Assembly: GCA_003524145.1 (NCBI GenBank)
Contig: DODZ01000008.1
Coordinates: 1 to 44,474 of the forward strand
Length of the DNA: 44,474 nucleotides
Direction of reading: 5' to 3'
Source: Candidatus Apopatosoma intestinale
GTDB taxonomy: Bacteria > Bacillota > Clostridia > Oscillospirales > CAG-272
Shown in pieces: positions 15,601-24,300 of the stretch (positions within the stretch are counted from its first letter, which is position 1; each line of letters begins with the position of its first letter). Made by a program: the position numbers and the translations under genes. The notes beneath the pieces were generated by a model. That model did not search any database and was not told where the DNA came from. It saw only the letters and a program-made list of their open reading frames with translations.

Positions 15601-15655
15601 GTATTAAAACAGTGCCGAAAGGTATTAAAACAATTTTAAGTAAAAAGTATTAAAA
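15601..15655 (+). repeat. Three GTATTAAAA repeats ahead of tnsA
   Basis: GTATTAAAAC occurs at 15601-15610 and 15622-15631, and GTATTAAAAG at 15647-15656. A diverged copy CATTAAAAG lies at 15338-15346. Spacings of 21 and 25 bases are close to two helical turns. They could be TnsB-binding sites or operators controlling the tns operon. Confidence 0.5.
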
Positions 15656-15691
15656 GCAAAATAATACCTCCTGCACGGAAAGAGGTTTTCT

Positions 15692-16051
15692 GTGAGAAAC
15701 ACAAACACAAAAGGCAAAACAATGACAAGGGCTTTGGCAAAATGCAATAAAAGATTTATTGCCTATAACGAAGTGCAATGGGCTTATGCAGAGGTTTTGG
15801 AAAAGGATGATGAGATTGCCGAGATAAAATGCAATGTAAAACTGCTCGGCTTTGAACTTGGCGACAACTATTCGACGGATTTTGTCTGCTCAAAGAAAAA
15901 CGGCGAGCTTCTGATAGTTGAAACCGTGCTGAAAAAGCACCTACTTAAACCGATGAACTGCCGGCTTCTTGACGGCTCGCGCCGATATTGGATGGGGCGC
16001 GGAGCTACAGATTTCAGACTTGTGGTAGGTGATAAAAATGATGAAAAATGA
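15692..16051 (+). CDS. tnsA: Compact TnsA-type transposon endonuclease
   Basis: TnsA cuts the 5' ends of the element so that TnsB and TnsA together excise it fully. This 119-residue protein matches the N-terminal nuclease domain only. It shows an acidic helix (YNEVQWAYAEVLEKDDEI), the strand LLGFELGDNYSTDFVC with the metal-binding Asp, and the core strand GELLIVETVLKKHLL in the place of the usual E/Q-x-K motif. Tn7 TnsA is 273 residues, and its C-terminal domain contacts TnsC. That part is absent here. The start is GTG at 15692, supported by AAGAGG 6 bases upstream, with an ATG at 15722 as alternative. The gene overlaps tnsB by 14 bases. A restriction-type nuclease of unrelated role is unlikely in this context. 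Confidence 0.75.
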   Translation: MRNTNTKGKTMTRALAKCNKRFIAYNEVQWAYAEVLEKDDEIAEIKCNVKLLGFELGDNYSTDFVCSKKNGELLIVETVLKKHLLKPMNCRLLDGSRRYWMGRGATDFRLVVGDKNDEK

Positions 16052-17831
16052 CATTTTGCAAAGCGGCGAAAAGCTGATAAGAGTGCTTGCTCTGTCGGAA
16101 AGCAAAGCGTTTGTTATCGACTGCAAAAAGCAGACTATGCCGTATTGGACGGAAAAAGAAAGCCTTTCCGAATTCAAATCCATATCCGAAGCAGAAATGC
16201 AAGAAATACTCGGCTGTCGTTTTCCGGATGCAGATGAGCTGTGCGGAGATGAGAAAAGACAGATGAGGGAGGCTTATAGCATTATAGCCTCTGTTGTGCC
16301 TTTTGCCGATGATGAAACCGAGCGTAAAGAAATGATAAAACGAGCATCTGAAAAGCACGGGATAACTGCACAGACCGTGAGAAAATATCTTTGCAAATAC
16401 CTTGTTTTTCAGGATATGATGTGCTTTCTCCGTCGAAAAAGCAAAAGAGCAATGACTGATGATGAAAAGAATTTCAGATATATCCTGAACAAATATTTTT
16501 ACAGCACAGACCGTCGTTCTCTTCACACCTGCTATATCTATCTTCTGAGAGAAAGATATTCCGATGAAAAAGGCAGGCTTATGCCCGAATATCCCCCATT
16601 TCACAGATTCAGATATTACTATTACAAAACAAAGAGGACGGACAACTTCCTTATATCCCGATACGGCAGATATAAATATGACAGAGATTTCAAACCTCTT
16701 CTCGGCAATTCACAAAATTATTTCGGCAATGTCGGATTCGGGGAGGTTGACAGCACGATAGCCGATATATGGCTGTCGGATGAGAATCACAACCTCGTCG
16801 GACGACCGATAATCACGGCAATGGTCTGTCCGTTTTCTCAGCTTTTGCTCGGCTATACAATAGGCTTTGAGGGCGGAGCGACATCTCTTTCCGACCTTAT
16901 GAGAAATGTAAACTGCAACAAGGTTGACTTCTGCAAAAGCTTGGGCATTGAAATTGATAAAAATGTTTGGGCAAACAGCGGAATACCTATGACAATAATA
17001 ACGGACAGAGGCAAGGAATATCTCTCCGAAAACTATTCACAGCTTACCGATTTGGGGGTCGAGATAATAAATCTCCGTCAGTTCACACCTAATGAAAAAG
17101 GTATGGTGGAGCAGTTTTTCAATATAATTCAGAACTACTATAAGCAATACCTTATGAACAGCGGCGTTATCCGTGAAGATTTCAATCTTCGTGGTGCTCC
17201 CGACTACAGAAAGCAAGCAACCCTGACTTTGTCCGAATTCAATAAAATACTGCTTATGTGCATAATTCATTACAATTCCAAAAGAGTTATACGGAATATA
17301 CCATATAGCTACATAGGAAAAGCAAAGCCTTTTGCCTGTGATTTGTTTTTGCAGTCATACAGCGAAAATCCTGACTGTTTTATAGAGGTATCGGATGAAA
17401 AATTGCGAAAAATATTGCTTCCGAGAACAAGGGGTACTTTCAGAAGAAACGGACTTTTTGCCTGTGGTCTTCGATACAGAGCACCGAATTTTACGGAAAG
17501 ATATCTTCGTGGCGGCAGTGCAGTTGTTGCCTATAATCCGTACAATATCGGAGAGGTCTATCTCTTGGAAAACGGAGAATACACAAGATTTGAGCTGATT
17601 GATTCGTTTTTTGAGGGCAAAACATCGGATGAAGCCGAAAAGCTGTGCAAGGACAGAAACAAAGCAATCAAAGCCTGCACAGAGGAAAGTCTGCAATCGG
17701 AAATGGATTTGGGTGCTTGCATTGATGACATTATTTTCGGAAAACAAAGAGTTGCAGACACGAAAAATGTACGGCAAAACCGAGCTGCCGAGATAGCAAA
17801 AGAGCATATAAGGAAAGGGGCAAGCAAATGA
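16038..17831 (+). CDS. tnsB: TnsB-type DDE transposase
   Basis: TnsB binds the transposon ends, cuts the 3' strands and joins them to the target. The protein has about 597 residues against 702 in Tn7 TnsB. Residues about 85-120 form a helix-turn-helix (HGITAQTVRKYLCKYL). The rve/RNase H-fold core follows with the catalytic triad D238 (GEVDST), D323 (IITDRG) and E358 (EKGMVEQFF). The last two are 35 positions apart, as in the DDE(35) class. A beta-barrel-like region with RGTFRRNGLFACGLRYRAPNF follows. The C-terminal 60 residues are helical and basic and probably contact TnsC. Starts at 16029 (GTG), 16038 and 16041 (ATG) are all possible, and AGGTGA favours 16038. It overlaps tnsC by ATGA. Confidence 0.92.
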   Translation: MMKNDILQSGEKLIRVLALSESKAFVIDCKKQTMPYWTEKESLSEFKSISEAEMQEILGCRFPDADELCGDEKRQMREAYSIIASVVPFADDETERKEMIKRASEKHGITAQTVRKYLCKYLVFQDMMCFLRRKSKRAMTDDEKNFRYILNKYFYSTDRRSLHTCYIYLLRERYSDEKGRLMPEYPPFHRFRYYYYKTKRTDNFLISRYGRYKYDRDFKPLLGNSQNYFGNVGFGEVDSTIADIWLSDENHNLVGRPIITAMVCPFSQLLLGYTIGFEGGATSLSDLMRNVNCNKVDFCKSLGIEIDKNVWANSGIPMTIITDRGKEYLSENYSQLTDLGVEIINLRQFTPNEKGMVEQFFNIIQNYYKQYLMNSGVIREDFNLRGAPDYRKQATLTLSEFNKILLMCIIHYNSKRVIRNIPYSYIGKAKPFACDLFLQSYSENPDCFIEVSDEKLRKILLPRTRGTFRRNGLFACGLRYRAPNFTERYLRGGSAVVAYNPYNIGEVYLLENGEYTRFELIDSFFEGKTSDEAEKLCKDRNKAIKACTEESLQSEMDLGACIDDIIFGKQRVADTKNVRQNRAAEIAKEHIRKGASK

Positions 17832-19048
17832 ATCTGACGGATAAAATGCCACCATATTATACAGACAATGAGCTGACTAAAAAGCTTTCAGTCCTGCCTG
17901 AAATCAAGTCCGACGACACATCAAAGCAGAGCCGACTTTTGAATTTGCTTTCCGTATATGATTTGTTCATCCCCACAAATATGGCAAGAGAGATATACAG
18001 CACCGTATATTTTGCTCTTGTGCGTAGCCTGAACAGAAAAAGCAAGCTTTACGACACATATAAAATGAATGACAACAGAAAGGTCATAAACGGCAGAGGG
18101 ATAACAAGCGGAATAAACGGTGGTGATTGCTCCTTGATTGTGGGCGACAGCGGAGTGGGAAAATCACAGAGCATAGCAAGAGCCGTGAGTATTATCTCTG
18201 AAAATTCCGTAATTGAAACCGAAAGTCCATACTGTACCGTAATCCCTGTTATGACTGTTGAAGCGAGTCCGATGGTGAGCATAAAAGGCTTTTTCCTTGA
18301 AATTCTGAGAGTTATGGATTCAATAATCGGAACGGATTATTATATTGCAAACAACAGAACAACAATAAACACCGATTCTCTTCTCGGTGCTGTAAGCAAT
18401 GCCCTTTTACTGCACTGCGGAGTGCTTATAGTTGATGAGGTGGACAGACTTGTCGGAAACAAAAAATCTTATACTTTTGTCAATTTTATAACAGAGCTTC
18501 TCAATATGTGCGGTATAAGCATCATTTTTGTCGGTACACCGAGAGCAATTGAATTTTTCTCATCGACGGAGTACCTTTCCCGTCGAAGTATGGGAAATAT
18601 ATATAGGCAAATGCCATACGGAAACGAATATTACGGATTTTGCAAAGAGCTTTTCAATTATCAGTTCACACTGCATAAAACAGAACTTGACAGCAATATT
18701 TTACGGCTTTTTTATAAATATTCAAACGGTATAGCAGCATTGACGGTACAGCTTTTCGTTGCGGCGCAACAGATAGCCATAAGCAACGATTATGAAAAGC
18801 TTGATATGCTTTCCGCAAGTCAAGCCTTTACCGATAAAATGAGTATCATAACACCTTATGCCGACTTGGGAAAACACATTTTTCCGAATGCAAGAAGTCA
18901 AAATGAAATGTCTGAAACTGATAATGGAACGATACCTTTTGACTATAACAATATTTTTGAAAATCTTTCGGCTCGTGCAGATAAGAGTGCCGATAAGGCA
19001 ATAGAAATTTTGAGCAAATATATTACTGTGGAGTGTATAAAGCTATGA
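17828..19048 (+). CDS. tnsC: TnsC-type AAA+ ATPase
   Basis: TnsC links the target selector to the transposase by ATP-dependent assembly on DNA and governs target immunity. This 406-residue protein shows Walker A GDSGVGKS at residues 106-113, Walker B VLIVDEVDRL with D203 and E204, and a sensor-1 strand IIFVGTPRAIEFF. These are flanked by an N-terminal helical part (residues 1-90) and a C-terminal helical lid. It is shorter than Tn7 TnsC (555), mainly at its C-terminus, which in Tn7 holds the TnsA/TnsB-contacting region. The start codon overlaps the tnsB stop (ATGA), and its own stop overlaps the tniQ start the same way, so the genes are translationally coupled. Confidence 0.92.
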   Translation: MNLTDKMPPYYTDNELTKKLSVLPEIKSDDTSKQSRLLNLLSVYDLFIPTNMAREIYSTVYFALVRSLNRKSKLYDTYKMNDNRKVINGRGITSGINGGDCSLIVGDSGVGKSQSIARAVSIISENSVIETESPYCTVIPVMTVEASPMVSIKGFFLEILRVMDSIIGTDYYIANNRTTINTDSLLGAVSNALLLHCGVLIVDEVDRLVGNKKSYTFVNFITELLNMCGISIIFVGTPRAIEFFSSTEYLSRRSMGNIYRQMPYGNEYYGFCKELFNYQFTLHKTELDSNILRLFYKYSNGIAALTVQLFVAAQQIAISNDYEKLDMLSASQAFTDKMSIITPYADLGKHIFPNARSQNEMSETDNGTIPFDYNNIFENLSARADKSADKAIEILSKYITVECIKL

Positions 19049-20061
19049 TACGATATTTGCCGCAGATATATGAGGAAGAACTGCTTTTCAGCTTTCTTTC
19101 ACGGTTGTATACTCACAGCCCTTATACAACAAGCAGTACCTTCAAAAAGAGCATTCTCAGACGAGAAACAGAGGCTGTTGATTATACTTTTTATAATTGC
19201 TTCAATGAGGAAACGGCAGAATTGCTTGATAAAAAGTTCGGCATTGAAAATCTGATAAAAAAGCATACCCTTGTCCCGTTCTATTCTGCTTTTTACAGTC
19301 GAGAAGCCAAAAATGAGATTTTGCAAAAAGCAATACGGCTTGAGCCTAACATTTCAAAATCACTTGCATATCCGACGGAACACTGCGGCTATGTTCGTTA
19401 TTGTCCGATATGTATAAATGGCTCCGGAGAGCCTTATTTTACACGAGAGGCACAGATTATGGGGGCTGATTTCTGTCCCCGTCATTTCTGTCGGTATCGT
19501 AATGCAAATCTGAAAGTTGATAAAGAAAAATATATTTCTTTCAAATCTCTTGACCAGATTGATTTTGACTTTTCCATACCAAAGATGATAAGTGAAAGTG
19601 ATATAAATATAAAAGTATCGGCTTATGTTTCGGATTTTGTCCGGGCAGAGCAGAATTATAACTGTGATATCCCCATAGGCTCTTTTCTGACAAGCAAAAT
19701 AGAAAATACAAAATATGTATCTCCTCGTGGAGTACAACGAAATCTTGACCTCTTGCTTTCTGATATGGGCAGTTTTTATGAGGGCTTGGAGTATTATAAA
19801 ATAAACAAATCACGACTTGCAAACATTTTAAGAAACCGATATATGAATGTTTTCGATATTTTGCTTATAGCTCTCTTTCTCGGAATAAAAACCGATGAGC
19901 TTCTGCATCCCATCCTGCCCGAAAAATCACAGTCAGAGCTTTTTGATGAAAAGGTGAACGAACTGTACCGTGGCGGAATGAATATAAGCAGAATAGCTCG
20001 TGAAACGAATGCAAATAAAGAGGTCATCCGTCAGATTTTGCTTGGTGCGTATGTAAAGTAA
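19045..20061 (+). CDS. tniQ: TniQ/TnsD-family target-selection protein
   Basis: TniQ-domain proteins choose the insertion site and recruit TnsC. The 338-residue product begins with the typical YLPQIYEEELLFSFLSRLYTHS, then has the zinc finger YCPIC (C120, C123) with FCPRH (C144, H147). It ends with a helix-turn-helix (YRGGMNISRIARETNANKEV). A zinc finger plus a C-terminal DNA-binding helix fits TnsD-like recognition of a fixed chromosomal site better than the shorter CRISPR-associated TniQ. It is smaller than Tn7 TnsD (508). The start ATG at 19045 overlaps the tnsC stop, with GGAG 11 bases upstream. A GTG at 19033 is a weaker option. Given the location, the 3' end of rpsR is the natural candidate target. 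Confidence 0.88.
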   Translation: MIRYLPQIYEEELLFSFLSRLYTHSPYTTSSTFKKSILRRETEAVDYTFYNCFNEETAELLDKKFGIENLIKKHTLVPFYSAFYSREAKNEILQKAIRLEPNISKSLAYPTEHCGYVRYCPICINGSGEPYFTREAQIMGADFCPRHFCRYRNANLKVDKEKYISFKSLDQIDFDFSIPKMISESDINIKVSAYVSDFVRAEQNYNCDIPIGSFLTSKIENTKYVSPRGVQRNLDLLLSDMGSFYEGLEYYKINKSRLANILRNRYMNVFDILLIALFLGIKTDELLHPILPEKSQSELFDEKVNELYRGGMNISRIARETNANKEVIRQILLGAYVK

Positions 20062-20083
20062 AGGTTTACAAATTCAGATAAAT

Positions 20084-20230
20084 GTGATAGAATAGATGAA
20101 AATGAGTTTGCACACTAAAGGTTAAAATATATTACTATCACTCATTTGTCTTTCCATTACTATCTTATAATTCTATCTTACTATCATTACTTATTATCAC
20201 ATAAAATCTGTATTTACATATCATTATCAC
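20084..20230 (+). repeat. Iteron-like array of TTACTATC-type repeats
   Basis: TTACTATC occurs at 20132-20139, 20157-20164 and 20178-20185. Near copies are TTCTATC at 20171-20177, TTATTATC at 20191-20198 and TCATTATC at 20221-20228. An inverted GATAGAAT (20086-20093) faces ATTCTATC (20170-20177). All lie in the gap between tniQ and the next gene. Such clustering suggests a repressor or replication/partition-type binding region for the following protein. No CRISPR-like spacer pattern is seen. Confidence 0.5.
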
Positions 20231-20242
20231 TTGGAGAAAATT

Positions 20243-20914
20243 ATGAAATCAAATAATAATTCTACACCCTATCTGTCGTCCGAAGATATTCTGAAAAATG
20301 ATTTTTTCGACGATGAAGAACAATATGTCGAGCCGACAACAGAACAGATTGCCGCGGCGAAAAAATTATGCCCCGATATCCCACCGGGTTGTTTGGTCGA
20401 AATTTTAGGCAGACAATATAAAAACAATATATTAAATCATTCCCAACTGATAGAGTTTATTGCTTCGAAATCAGAAGGAAAAGATATAGTTTTTATTCCT
20501 CAAACTACGGAATATTTGCTGAAAAGCTATGATAAAAAGGGAAAGCTGAAAAACTTAAAAGGAGCATCATCTGAGGAAAAGAGTAAAGCACTCTTGTCTT
20601 TTCACTCTAATATTAGTCGTGGCATTGACATTTTAACAAGAATGAATGTAATACACGAAATTGAAATCAATATGCCGAATGGGTTGAATTATAAGCCACA
20701 TCAGCAAGCAAAGAAATATTACGTTAATCATTATAACCTTGACAATGTTTTAAGTCTGCTTTATCAATTATCAAATAAAAAACAACAGCAAAATCCCAAA
20801 AAACTTTTTGAAATGGTCAGACTTGATGCGGATTTGAAAATCACTCAAAATGATTATAAAAAAGTCAAAGACATATATACCGAATTATATAACTGGTACC
20901 CTCAAATACCCTAG
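20243..20914 (+). CDS. Unrecognised transposon-borne protein, possibly cut at its C-terminus
   Basis: I do not recognise this protein of about 223 residues. Residues 1-50 are acidic and probably flexible (DDEEQYVEP). The middle part is helical (KDIVFIPQTTEYLLKSYDKK). A stretch around 120-170 looks like a winged helix (HSNISRGIDILTRMNVIHEI, then a strand pair and KKYYVNHYNLDNVLSLLYQL). The rest is lysine-rich. The start ATG at 20243 has TTGGAGA in front, and an in-frame ATG at 20231 lacks a site. It sits where Tn7 carries tnsE, but no similarity is visible. Its stop TAG at 20912 coincides with the jump into the ABC exporter frame, so the native protein may be longer. The repeat array upstream could be its binding site. 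Confidence 0.55.
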   Translation: MKSNNNSTPYLSSEDILKNDFFDDEEQYVEPTTEQIAAAKKLCPDIPPGCLVEILGRQYKNNILNHSQLIEFIASKSEGKDIVFIPQTTEYLLKSYDKKGKLKNLKGASSEEKSKALLSFHSNISRGIDILTRMNVIHEIEINMPNGLNYKPHQQAKKYYVNHYNLDNVLSLLYQLSNKKQQQNPKKLFEMVRLDADLKITQNDYKKVKDIYTELYNWYPQIP

Positions 20915-21225
20915 CCATAGCCCGCGCGCTCTATAAAAATGCTCCGTTCATCATACTCGATGAGCCGACGGCGGCGCTCGACCCTGTTGCCGAATCCGAA
21001 ATCTATTCGAGATTTAGCGAGATGGTGACGGACAGAACAGCGGTTTATATCAGCCACAGGCTCTCCTCCTGCCGCTTCTGCGATAAGATTGCCGTGTTTG
21101 ACCATGGTTCTGTTGTTCAGGTCGGCACGCACGAGGCACTTCTCGCCGACACGGCAGGGAAGTATCACGAGCTGTGGCACGCGCAGGCGCAGTATTACGA
21201 TGAAAAAGCCGTGAAATCAAATTAA
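20911..21225 (+). pseudogene. 3' fragment of an ABC exporter gene
   Basis: From 20911 the frame reads LAIARALYKNAPFIILDEPTAALDP without interruption up to a stop at 21223. This is the tail of a fused permease-ATPase exporter. The Walker B, D-loop, H-loop (YISHRLSS) and C-terminal GKYHELWHAQAQYY are present. Walker A, most of the LSGGQ signature and the whole membrane part are gone. About 104 codons remain of an expected 570-600. The codon before the match is not the usual basic residue, so the junction lies within a few bases of 20911. The missing part is not found elsewhere in the window. It cannot encode a working transporter. Confidence 0.85.
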
Positions 21226-21257
21226 AAAGCAGGCAAAAATCAAAGCAACAAGCAGAA

Positions 21258-21294
21258 ATCGCCGCGGTCAACGACCGCGGCGATTTTTATTTTG
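21258..21294 (+). terminator. Terminator after the ABC exporter fragment
   Basis: A perfect 12-bp stem ATCGCCGCGGTC/GACCGCGGCGAT closes an AAC loop and is followed by TTTTATTTTG. It also faces the converging pyruvate:ferredoxin oxidoreductase gene, but the T-run on that strand is poor. Confidence 0.88.
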
Positions 21295-21312
21295 TTTATT
21301 GTCAAGCTGATA

Positions 21313-24300
21313 TTATTTGTAAAGCTCGCCGAGTTTTGTAAGTCTCTCGTACTTAGCCTTTGCATTTTCTTCAGCATGCTCGAAGAGCTCGTTTGCTCTC
21401 TCGGGGAAGGACTGCATGAGGCGGGCATATCTTGTCTCGCTCTTGATGAAGTCCATATAGTCTGCTGTGGGAGCCTTGCTGTCAAGTGAGAACTTGGGCT
21501 CTGCCGCAGGATTGTAACGGAACATATTCCAGTAGCCTGCTTCAACGGCTCTCTTCATTTCGGACTGGCAATTACCCATACCGCCCTTTACACCGTGCAT
21601 CTCGCAGGGAGCATAACCGATGACAAGGGAGGGACCGTGATAAGCTTCAGCTTCTGTGATAGCCTTGATAGTCTGGTTCATATCTGCGCCCATGGCAATC
21701 TGAGCAACATATACATAACCGTAGGACATGGCAATGCTTGCAAGGTCTTTCTTCTTTGTAGACTTACCTGCAGCGGCAAACTGAGCAACCTGACCCATCT
21801 GAGAAGCCTTGGAAGCCTGACCGCCTGTATTGGAATATACTTCGGTATCGAATACCATGATGTTTACATCTTCGCCGGAAGCGATTACATGGTCGAGACC
21901 GCCGAAGCCGATATCATAAGCCCAGCCGTCGCCACCGAATATCCAAACGGACTTCTTTGCGAGGTAATCTTTTTCTGCGAGGATTTCAGCTGCAAGCGTG
22001 CAAGCTTCGCAATCGCAATTCTTGCCTGCTGCCTGAAGAGCCTTCATATGAGCGAGCATCTCTTCAGCCTTGTCGCCGAAGTGAGCCTTGCCTGCCTCGG
22101 AAGAGAGGAATGCAACGCCTTCGTCTGCTGTGAGTATGCCGTCGGAAAGAGCGGCGATGAGCTTATCCGTAGCTGCGCCGTTTGTCTTGCCGTCGTTATA
22201 TGTCTCGAGCCATTCTGCGGCTGCTGCCTTGATATCGTCGGTAGCCCAGATGGATACGAGCTTTTCAAGTTTAGCCTTGAGCTTCTCACGGATAGCTTTC
22301 TGACCGAGAGCCATACCGAGACCGTGCTCTGCGTTATCCTCAAAGAGGGAGTTTGCCCATGCCGGACCCTTGTGGCTGTCTTTATTTACAGTGTAAGGTG
22401 TGGCAGGTGCGGAACCGCCCCAGATGGAGGAACAGCCTGTAGCATTGGAAATATACATTCTCTCGCCGAAGAGCTGAGTGATAAGGCGGGCATAAGATGT
22501 TTCGGCACAACCTGCGCAGGAGCCGGAGAACTCAAGCAGCGGCTGGTTGAACTGGCTGCCCTTTACCGTTGTTTCTGCGAAAGGAAGTGTCTTCTTGGAA
22601 ACCTTTGCAACAGCATAATCGAAAGCTGCCTGCTGGTCTGCCTGACTTTCCTGAGGAACCATGCGGAGAGCCTTTGTCTTTGCGGGACATACATTTACGC
22701 AGAGTCCGCAGCCCATACAGTCGAGCGGGCTGATGGCGATGGTAAACTTATAATCTTCGCAACCCTTGCCTGTCATCTTAGCCGCAAACTTTGTGGAAGC
22801 GGGAGCATTTGCCGCCTCATCCGCATTCATGGCGAAGGGACGGAGAGTAGCATGAGGACATACATAGGAGCACTGATTACACTGGATACAGTTTTCGGGA
22901 ATCCATTCGGGAACATCAACGGCAACACCGCGCTTCTCATAAGCGGCAGCGCCCTGAGGGAGAGTACCGTCTGCGAGGTCAACGAACTTGGAAACGGGGA
23001 GGGAATCACCCTGCATCTTTGCAACGGGAAGAACGATATCGCGAACAAACTTGACGAGCTCGGGACGATCGCCTGTGATTTCCTTTTCCGCTGTTGTGCC
23101 TGTAACTGTCTTCCAAGCCTCGGGAACCTTTATCTCAACTATGGCGTCAACGCCGGCGTCGATAGCCTTGTAGTTCATTTCAACTACGGCTTCGCCCTTC
23201 TTGAGGTAGGACTTCTTTGCCATATACTTCATGTAGTCTACAGCTTCGGAGATAGGCATAATGTTTGCCAGAGCGAAAAATGCGGACTGAAGTATCGTAT
23301 TTGTACGCTTGCCCATGCCGATTTCGCGCGCTTTGTCGATAGCGTCAACGGTATAGAACTTGATATTGTTATTGGCGATATAATTCTTTACTTCGGCGGG
23401 GAGGTGCTTGTCCAGCTCCTCGGGAGTCCACTGGCAGTTGAGCAGGAATGTACCGCCGGGCTTTACATCGTTTACTATCTTATAGCCCTTGAGCATATAA
23501 GAGGGATTGTGGCATGCCACGAAGTCTGCCTTTGTGATATAGTAGGAGGACTTGATGGGTGAATCGCCGAAGCGCAGGTGGGAAATAGTTACGCCGCCTG
23601 TCTTCTTGGAGTCGTACTGGAAGTATGCCTGAATATACTTATCGGTGTGGTCACCGATGATTTTGATGGAGTTCTTGTTTGCGCCGACAGTACCGTCACC
23701 GCCCAGACCCCAGAACTTGCAGGAGATAGTGCCCTTGGGAGCCGTATCGGGAACAACCTTTTCGGGAAGCGAATAGCCTGTAACATCATCGACGATACCG
23801 ATGGTGAAATGGTTCTTCGGATTCTTCTTTGCGAGATTGTCATAAACGGCAAAGACGGAAGCGGGAGTTGTATCCTTGGAGCCGAGACCGTATCTGCCGC
23901 CGACAACCTTGGCATCAACACCCTCTTCTCTGAGGGCTGTAACAACATCGAGATAGAGAGGCTCGCCGAGAGAGCCGGGTTCCTTTGTTCTGTCGAGAAC
24001 GGCAATCTTCTTGACCGTCTTGGGCAGAGCTTTTGCGAGCTTGTCTGCACAGAAAGGACGATAAAGTCTTACCTTTACGAGACCGACCTTCTTGCCCTTT
24101 GCCATGAGGTAGTCGATAACCTCCTCGGCAACATCGCATACGGATCCCATGGCGATGATAACATTTTCAGCCTCGGGATGACCGTAGTAGTTGAAGAGCT
24201 TGTAGTTTGTGCCTATCTTCTTGTTTACTTTCTTCATGTATTCTTCCACGATAGCGGGGAGAGCATTGTAATAAGAGTTGCAAGCCTCTCTGTGCTGGAA

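Larger units (their letters stand above)
15262..20911 (+). mobile_element. Tn7-like transposon core (tnsA-tnsB-tnsC-tniQ), one end lost
   Basis: Four overlapping genes encode a TnsA-type endonuclease, a DDE transposase TnsB, an AAA+ regulator TnsC and a TniQ/TnsD target selector, the full core of a Tn7-like cut-and-paste element. An AT-rich segment precedes tnsA and holds repeated TGTRCAAA and ATTAAAA motifs suited to be TnsB sites. The boundary at 15262 (TGTACA) is a proposal. The opposite boundary at about 20911 is a sequence break into an ABC exporter gene and carries no visible mirrored end. No CRISPR array or cas gene is present, so targeting must be protein-based. Codons ending in A or T are more frequent than in the flanking genes, as expected for acquired DNA. 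Confidence 0.8.

Noticed and set aside
20084..20230. Possible CRISPR array
   Set aside because: The repeated unit is only 8 bases with irregular spacing and no spacer-like segments, and no cas gene is near.
15262..20911. CRISPR-associated transposon (CAST)
   Set aside because: tnsB, tnsC and tniQ could suggest it, but no cas gene, array or guide-like repeat is present, and TniQ carries a C-terminal DNA-binding helix of the TnsD kind.
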